A stretch of DNA of 64,000 bases from Stenotrophomonas acidaminiphila (GTDB lineage Bacteria; Pseudomonadota; Gammaproteobacteria; Xanthomonadales; Xanthomonadaceae), in assembly GCF_001431595.1 (NCBI RefSeq), contig NZ_LDJO01000026.1, positions 186,001 to 250,000 on the forward strand, written 5' to 3'. Both the position numbers and the translations under genes were made by a program. Numbering within the stretch: position 1 is the first letter of the stretch; every line of letters starts with the position of its first letter. The notes under the pieces are model-generated. The model searched no databases and was not told the origin of the DNA. It saw nothing but the letters and a program-made list of their open reading frames with translations. Below are positions 59,204-64,000 of this stretch, in pieces.

Positions 59204-59920
59204 ATGAACCGCGCCAAGCGCGTCCTGATCGTCGAGGACGATGTCCACATCGCCAACCTGCTGCGCATGCACCTGCGCGACGAAGGCTACGACGTGACCC
59301 ATGCGGCCACCGGCGACGACGGCCTGCGCCTGCTGGAAAGCGACGACTGGAGCGCACTGGTGCTCGACCTGATGCTGCCCGGCGTCGACGGGCTGGAGAT
59401 CTGCCGGCGCGCGCGCGCGATGACGCGCTACACGCCCATCATCATCACCAGCGCGCGCGCCAGCGAGGTGCATCGCATCCTCGGCCTGGAGCTGGGTGCG
59501 GACGACTACCTGGCCAAGCCGTTCTCGATGCTGGAACTGGTCGCGCGGATCAAGGCGCTGCTGCGCCGGGTCGAGGCGATGGCGCAGAACGCGCGCATCG
59601 ATGCCGGCGCGATCGACGTGGCTGGCATCCGCATCGACCCGGTCGCGCGCACTGCCCAGGTCGATGGCGATGCCCTGGAGCTGACCCCGCGCGAGTTCGA
59701 CCTGCTGCATTTCTTCGCCCGCCACCCGGACCAGGTGTACTCGCGCATGGAACTGCTCAACCAGGTGTGGGGCCACCGCCACGAGGGCTACGAACACACC
59801 GTCAACACCCACATCAACCGGCTGCGCAACAAGATCGAACGCGACCCGGCCACGCCACGGCGCATCCTCACCGTGTGGGGCCGTGGCTACAAGCTGGCGG
59901 GCGGTGGCAACGCACCATGA
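59204..59920 (+). CDS. OmpR-family response regulator
   Basis: 238 aa. Receiver domain 1-120 with acidic pocket EDD (11-13), phospho-acceptor Asp55 (VLDLMLPG) and Lys in YLAKPFS. The winged-helix domain (about 140-238) has LTPREFDLLHFFARHPDQVYSR and EHTVNTHINRLRNKIERDP. Its ATG overlaps nothing upstream; the histidine kinase gene overlaps its stop by 4 bases. It faces msrB across 144 bases, so regulation of the methionine sulfoxide operon is possible. Confidence 0.92.
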   Translation: MNRAKRVLIVEDDVHIANLLRMHLRDEGYDVTHAATGDDGLRLLESDDWSALVLDLMLPGVDGLEICRRARAMTRYTPIIITSARASEVHRILGLELGADDYLAKPFSMLELVARIKALLRRVEAMAQNARIDAGAIDVAGIRIDPVARTAQVDGDALELTPREFDLLHFFARHPDQVYSRMELLNQVWGHRHEGYEHTVNTHINRLRNKIERDPATPRRILTVWGRGYKLAGGGNAP

Positions 59921-61413
59921 ACCGGCTGGCGCTATGGCAGCGGCTGTCGCTGGTGTTCTGCGCGCTGCTGCTGGTGTGCTGCGGCGCGCTTGCGTGGATC
60001 CAGATGCGCAGCACGCGCCTGCACGAACAGGAAACCGTGCAGCGCCTGTCGCGCGGGCTGGCCGAACACATCGCGCGCAGCGGCGAGCTGATGGACGCGC
60101 GCGGCATGCGCGACGGCGAGGTGCGCGCGCTGTTCGGCAAGTTGATGGCGGTCAATCCCAGTGTCGAGGTCTACCTGCTCGACGACCAGGGCCGGATCCT
60201 CGGCCACGATGCGCCGGACGGCCATCTCAGGCGCGACCGCGTCGACCTGGCGCCTGTGCATGCGCTACTGGGCGGCGCGCCGCTGCCCATCCTCGGCGAC
60301 GACCCGCGCAGCAGCGCCGGGCGCAAGGTGTTCAACGCCGCACCGCTGCGCGTGCAGGGTCGCCAGGTGGGCTACATCTACGTGGTCCTGGCCGGCGAAC
60401 AGCGCGAGGCATTGGCGGCGGACGTGGCGGCCAGCGCCAGCGTGCGCACCACGCTGTGGGCGCTGGCCATCGTCGCCGTCGTCGGCCTGCTCGCCGGGGT
60501 CATCGCCTTCCGCTGGATCACCCGGCCGCTGCGGCGGCTGGCCCGCGACATCCAGGCGTTCGACGTCGATGCCGCCCCTCCTGCGCTGCCGGCGCCACCG
60601 ATGCCGCCGCGGCCCGGCGAACGCGACGAACTGGCCATCCTGCAGCACAGCTTCGCGCACATGGCGCAGCGCATCGGCGAGCAATGGCAGCAGCTGCGCC
60701 AGCAGGACCTGCAGCGCCGCGAACTGGTGGCCAACATTTCCCACGACCTGCGTACGCCGCTGTCGTCGCTGCACGGTTACCTGGAAACCCTGGCGCTGAA
60801 GGACGCCACGCTCGACCCCGCCGAACGCCAGCGCTACCTGTCCATCGCCCTGGCACAGAGCACCAAGGTCGGCCGCCTGGCGCAGGCGCTGTTCGAACTG
60901 GCGCGGCTGGAACACGGCGGCGTGGTACTGCAGCCGGAAGCGTTCTCGTTGCCGGACCTGGTACAGGACGTGTTCCAGAAATTCGAACTGGCCGCGCAGG
61001 CGCGCCGGCAGGTGCTGGCCGCGGATATCCCGTCGGGCCTGCCGGCGGTCCACGCAGACCTCGGCTTGGTCGAGCGGGTACTGACCAACCTGCTCGACAA
61101 CGCCATCCGCCATACGCCCGAGGGCGGCCGGATCACGGTCACGCTGCGCGCGGTCGGCGACGATGTGCAGGTACGCATCGCCGATAGCGGTCCGGGCATC
61201 GCCCCGGAGCAGCGCGCGCACCTGTTCAACGCACCATCCGCGCTCGCCAGCCGGCGCCCGGACAGCGGCGGGCTCGGGCTGTTGATCGTGCAGCGCATCC
61301 TGCAGCTTCACCAGCGCCGGATCGAACTGGCCGACAGTGCGTCCGGCGCGGTGTTCGTGTTCTCGCTGGCGGCGGCCGGCCGCCGCCCGCCACCGCTCCA
61401 GGACGGAGGCTGA
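59917..61413 (+). CDS. Sensor histidine kinase
   Basis: 498 aa. Two membrane helices (about 8-30 and 180-200) enclose a 150-residue periplasmic sensor domain; HAMP follows (about 200-255). DHp box LVANISHDLRTPL has His276. ATPase domain: NLLDNAIRHTPEGG, IADSGPGIAPEQ, then a shortened lid NAPSALASRRPDSGGLGLLIVQ lacking the usual F-box. ATG overlaps the response regulator stop (ATGA). Sensed signal unknown. Confidence 0.9.
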   Translation: MNRLALWQRLSLVFCALLLVCCGALAWIQMRSTRLHEQETVQRLSRGLAEHIARSGELMDARGMRDGEVRALFGKLMAVNPSVEVYLLDDQGRILGHDAPDGHLRRDRVDLAPVHALLGGAPLPILGDDPRSSAGRKVFNAAPLRVQGRQVGYIYVVLAGEQREALAADVAASASVRTTLWALAIVAVVGLLAGVIAFRWITRPLRRLARDIQAFDVDAAPPALPAPPMPPRPGERDELAILQHSFAHMAQRIGEQWQQLRQQDLQRRELVANISHDLRTPLSSLHGYLETLALKDATLDPAERQRYLSIALAQSTKVGRLAQALFELARLEHGGVVLQPEAFSLPDLVQDVFQKFELAAQARRQVLAADIPSGLPAVHADLGLVERVLTNLLDNAIRHTPEGGRITVTLRAVGDDVQVRIADSGPGIAPEQRAHLFNAPSALASRRPDSGGLGLLIVQRILQLHQRRIELADSASGAVFVFSLAAAGRRPPPLQDGG

Positions 61414-61437
61414 ATCCCGCCACGCCGGCGGATACGC

Positions 61438-62499
61438 TCAGCCGATCTCGCCGATCACGTTGCCGCGGCCGTCGCGCAGTTGGGTGGGCACCACTTCGAC
61501 CTGCAGCTTGCCGCCGGGCAACCGGTACACGCCACGCTCGGCGCGGATGCCCGCCAGCATCGCCGCGATGCTCGCGTCGCACAGCACGCAGCGCGCGCTG
61601 TCCTCGTCCAGTTGCAGGTCGTCCGCCACGCCCGGCTCGAACCGCCATTGCCGTTCCCTGCCCAGCACCACCAGCGGCCGGTCGTGGTGCAGGCGCAACG
61701 GCAGCAGTTCCAGCACGCTCTCCACCTGTCCCGCACCCAGCACCAGGGTGGTGACCACGCCCTCGTCGGACCAGTCCAGCGTCTCCACGAACAACATGCC
61801 GGTACTGGAGCCTTCGCGGCGGCTGCCCGCCTCCACCTGTCCGGCCAGTGCCGCATCGGCCAGCAGCGAATCGCGTGCGAGCTCGGTGATCCACGACGGC
61901 ATCGCCGGTGCCAGCGCCTCCAGCACGCCGGCCGTCGACCAGCGCCTGACCGCCGCCATCTCGTCGTCGGTCAGGCCCACCATCTGCAGGAAATCCAGGC
62001 GCCCGTTGGGGGTTTGGATCGCCGGCAACTGCGGATCGGCGACGAACGCCAGGTGGCGCAGCCGGGTACCGCTGTCCAGCGCAATCGGGCCGTTGGCATC
62101 GAGATGGTGCCCGGCCTCGAACACGTTGCCGCTGCCGAACACGTAGCGGGCCACGTTCTGCAGCAGGTTCAACGGCCACGTCGGTGGCGTGCCGCTGCCA
62201 TCCTCGCCGGCTTCGGCGGCGAGACGGAAGGTCAGCTCGAAGCCGAAGCCGCTCGCCTCCGGATCGTCGCTGTGCTTGTCGTACAGCTCGGAGAAACCAT
62301 AGGTGACGTAATGCCAGTGGGGGCGCGGCAGCGGGCTCCAGTACACGCTGATGCCGTCCAGCGGATCGTCGCCGCCCAGCGTGTACGAGGCTGCCGTGCC
62401 GAAGTGCCGTGGCTCCTGCCCCGCGTGCACCGGGCGCAACGCCGCGTTGATGGCGTCCCAGCCCGCGGTGCCCGCCCCGCCACCGTTGTATTGATCCAT
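61438..62499 (-). CDS. SUFU-domain protein
   Basis: 353 aa cytosolic protein with a suppressor-of-fused domain: PHWHYVTYGFSELYDKHSDD and ASGFGFELTFRLA, then FGSGNVFEAGHHLD. Bacterial SUFU proteins are of unknown function and sometimes act as immunity proteins to polymorphic toxins. The C-terminal half (about 200-353) is Leu-rich and carries GEIG at its end. ATG 62499 is used; MVSEGAAG upstream is an alternative leader. No toxin gene lies next to it. Confidence 0.85.
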   Translation of the reverse strand: MDQYNGGGAGTAGWDAINAALRPVHAGQEPRHFGTAASYTLGGDDPLDGISVYWSPLPRPHWHYVTYGFSELYDKHSDDPEASGFGFELTFRLAAEAGEDGSGTPPTWPLNLLQNVARYVFGSGNVFEAGHHLDANGPIALDSGTRLRHLAFVADPQLPAIQTPNGRLDFLQMVGLTDDEMAAVRRWSTAGVLEALAPAMPSWITELARDSLLADAALAGQVEAGSRREGSSTGMLFVETLDWSDEGVVTTLVLGAGQVESVLELLPLRLHHDRPLVVLGRERQWRFEPGVADDLQLDEDSARCVLCDASIAAMLAGIRAERGVYRLPGGKLQVEVVPTQLRDGRGNVIGEIG

Positions 62500-62562
62500 G
62501 CCTGCCGCTCCCTCGGATACCAACCGCGCATGATAGTGCCGGCTACCGGACGGTCGCCGTGA

Positions 62563-62583
62563 TGCCCCGGGGTGGCCGGGGCA
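62563..62583. repeat. GC hairpin between the small unknown gene and the SUFU gene
   Basis: TGCCCCGG/CCGGGGCA around GGTGG, after the stop of the 62605 gene; no U-tract on either strand. Confidence 0.4.
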
Positions 62584-62604
62584 GCACGCCGGCAGGCGGG
62601 GCCG

Positions 62605-63084
62605 TCACGCCAGCACCAGGGCCCGGGTTTCCTCCAGCCAGCGGCTGGCGAATGCCGGGCTCTTGGCCTTGCCCAGCGCCGCGGCCACTTCCGGCCACAA
62701 CTGTTCCAGCCCCACCGCGTTGCGGCTGCGCTCGATCTTGAGCTGGATCAGGTACCCCTTCAGGCCGAGGTGTCGGCGTACCGACTCGGCCATCCAGTCG
62801 CGCAGTTGCTGGTAGCGCAGCGGATCGTCGCCCAGCTGCATGGTGACCGGCACCGGCGGCGCGCGCTCCGCGTTGCCTCCCACCACCTCGATGAGTTCCA
62901 GCGCCAGCAACTGCTCCAGGACATCCTCCGGCGCCCGCAGCCCCTGCGCCATCTGCTGCAGTTCGCGGCTGTCGCGCTGCCCGTCCACCAGCAGCAGCAC
63001 CGAGCGCAGCGCCGGCGCCAGGCGCAGGCCCCGGTCCTCGATTTCGCGACGGCCAGCCGCCGTCTTGGCATGGATCAACGCCAT
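62605..63084 (-). CDS. Unknown protein with winged-helix-like N-terminus
   Basis: 159 aa. ATG 63084 has GGAGGGGG upstream and the start MALIHAKTAAGRREIEDRGLRLAP. Residues about 15-70 (LAPALRSVLLLVDGQRDSREL; PEDVLEQLLALELIEVV) look like a winged-helix module, and the second half is helical (YQQLRDWMAESVRRHLGLKG; RWLEETRALVLA). No known catalytic motif. It lies between prpE and the SUFU gene on the same strand. Confidence 0.65.
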   Translation of the reverse strand: MALIHAKTAAGRREIEDRGLRLAPALRSVLLLVDGQRDSRELQQMAQGLRAPEDVLEQLLALELIEVVGGNAERAPPVPVTMQLGDDPLRYQQLRDWMAESVRRHLGLKGYLIQLKIERSRNAVGLEQLWPEVAAALGKAKSPAFASRWLEETRALVLA

Positions 63085-63205
63085 TCCCCCTCCCGCATTT
63101 GTGCATCGCAACCACGATGCGCGCGACCGGCACCCGGGGCCCCCGCCCCATCCTGCATGCCTGCACCCGCACCGCCCCCTGCGATCGCCGCGCCAGCGGC
63201 CTGCG

Positions 63206-64000
63206 CTATGTCCCCAGCACGCGGCGGATTTCCTCCAGTGCGCCCGGGTCGTCCAGCGTCGACAGGTCACCCGGGTCGCGCCGCTCCGCCAGGGCCTGCA
63301 GCGAACGCCGGAGCAGCTTACCCGAACGGGTCTTGGGAAGCGCGTTGACGATATGCACGTGCGCCGGGCGCGCCACCGCCCCGAGCGAGCCGGTGACCTG
63401 CTGCATCATCTCCGCCGCAAGTGCCGCGATCTCCTCGGAGGCGGCCGCCTGCTTGAGGGTGACGAACACCAGCGGCACCTGCCCCTTCAGCTCGTCGTGC
63501 ATGCCGACCACCGCCGCCTCGGCCACGCGCGGGTGGCTGCTGACGGCCTCCTCGATCTCGCGCGTACCCAGCCGGTGGCCAGCCACGTTGATCACGTCAT
63601 CGGTGCGGCCGAGGATGAAGGTGTAGCCGTCGGCGTCGCGGATGGCCCAGTCCAGCGAGCTGTACAGCAGCTCCTTGAAGTGGCCGAAATAGCTCTTCAG
63701 GAAACGCTCGTCGTCGTTCCACACGGTGCTCATGCAGCCCGGCGGCAGCGGCGGCTGGATCACCAGCACGCCCTTCTGCCCGGGCGCGACTTCCGCCCCG
63801 GTGCGCTCGTCGATGACCTTCATCCGGTAGCCGAGGTTGGGGAAGCCCGGCGAGCCGAACTTCACCGGCTTCATCTCCAGCCCCGGCAGCAGGGTCAACG
63901 CCGGCCAGCCGGTCTCGGTCTGCCAGTAGTTGTCGATCACCGGCTTGCGCAGCGCATCGCCGATCCACTGCGCGGTGGGCTCGTCCAGCGGCTCGCCGGC
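63206..64000 (-). CDS. prpE: Propionyl-CoA synthetase (PrpE-like), C-terminal part; 5' end beyond the window
   Basis: Acyl-CoA synthetase making propionyl-CoA (or acetyl-CoA) from the acid. The frame is open to the right edge (265 codons seen); the enzyme is usually about 630 residues. Motifs: NYWQTETGWPAL, DWAIRDADGYTFILGRTDDVINVAGHRLGTREIEE and the acylation-sensitive Lys in LPKTRSGKLLRR. LGTREIEEAVSSHPRVAE is more PrpE-like than Acs-like. No prp or methylcitrate genes are visible. Confidence 0.85.
   Translation of the reverse strand, partial: AGEPLDEPTAQWIGDALRKPVIDNYWQTETGWPALTLLPGLEMKPVKFGSPGFPNLGYRMKVIDERTGAEVAPGQKGVLVIQPPLPPGCMSTVWNDDERFLKSYFGHFKELLYSSLDWAIRDADGYTFILGRTDDVINVAGHRLGTREIEEAVSSHPRVAEAAVVGMHDELKGQVPLVFVTLKQAAASEEIAALAAEMMQQVTGSLGAVARPAHVHIVNALPKTRSGKLLRRSLQALAERRDPGDLSTLDDPGALEEIRRVLGT

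Overview
The window is a gene-dense, GC-rich bacterial chromosome segment with core genes only. Gene order and protein sequences point to the gammaproteobacterial family Xanthomonadaceae (Lysobacteraceae: Xanthomonas, Stenotrophomonas, Pseudoxanthomonas, Lysobacter and relatives). Supporting features are the tig-clpP-clpX-lon-hupB-(tRNA)-ppiD block, an NAD-type isocitrate dehydrogenase, a serine dipeptidyl-peptidase of family S46, phoB-phoR-ppk1-ppx in one run, a porin-led sulfate transport operon, and GTG starts with 4-base overlaps between operon genes. The genus cannot be fixed from the sequence alone. I see no integrase, transposase, prophage or CRISPR array.

Layout. 1-1931: end of gloB and a LysM-containing lytic transglycosylase. 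2053-9824 (minus strand): ppiD, three identical tRNA-Asp genes, tRNA-Val, hupB, lon, clpX, clpP, followed upstream by tig (to 11192), forming a protein quality-control block. 11361-12346: six tRNA genes (Leu, Lys, Lys, His, Arg, Pro, read from the minus strand starting at Pro) with a near-consensus promoter. 12414-16891: a Bax-inhibitor-like membrane protein, isocitrate dehydrogenase, a glutaredoxin plus AhpD-like pair, and a BepA-like M48 protease. 16938-22873: phosphate regulon with a Pho box, phoB, phoR, polyphosphate kinase and exopolyphosphatase. 22992-26882: envelope genes (glycosyltransferase, PAP2 phosphatase, lpxH, a TonB-C-like protein, a lipoprotein). 26984-34008 (minus): histidine phosphatase, TonB-C-like protein, folC, SPOR protein, cvpA, purF, DUF455 protein. 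34235-39830: a membrane protein with a proline-rich stalk, the S46 peptidase, tdh and an orphan zinc-protease-like protein. 39899-46027 (minus): TorF-type porin and the sulfate uptake operon (porin, sbp, cysT, cysW, cysA). 46192-50581: kbl, two small related exported proteins on either side of a pseudouridine synthase, and an OmpA-family protein. 50967-55932: quinone reductase, dienoyl-CoA reductase, SleB-like hydrolase, glutathione transferase. 56023-61413: exported methionine sulfoxide repair operon (msrB, dipZ-like, msrA) divergent from a two-component system. 61438-64000: SUFU-domain protein, an unknown small protein, and the end of prpE.

The genes form several functional sets: proteolysis and folding (tig/clpPX/lon/ppiD, bepA, S46), phosphate sensing tied to polyphosphate turnover, threonine degradation (tdh and kbl, here about 7.5 kb apart), sulfate import with its own outer-membrane channel, and periplasmic repair of oxidised methionine. 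No large novel system stands out. The most novel signals are small: a shared C-terminal motif in two exported proteins, an AT-rich repeat cluster upstream of one of them, a terminator-like hairpin lying inside coding sequence, apparently leaderless ppx and lpxH, and an orphan gluzincin-like protein.
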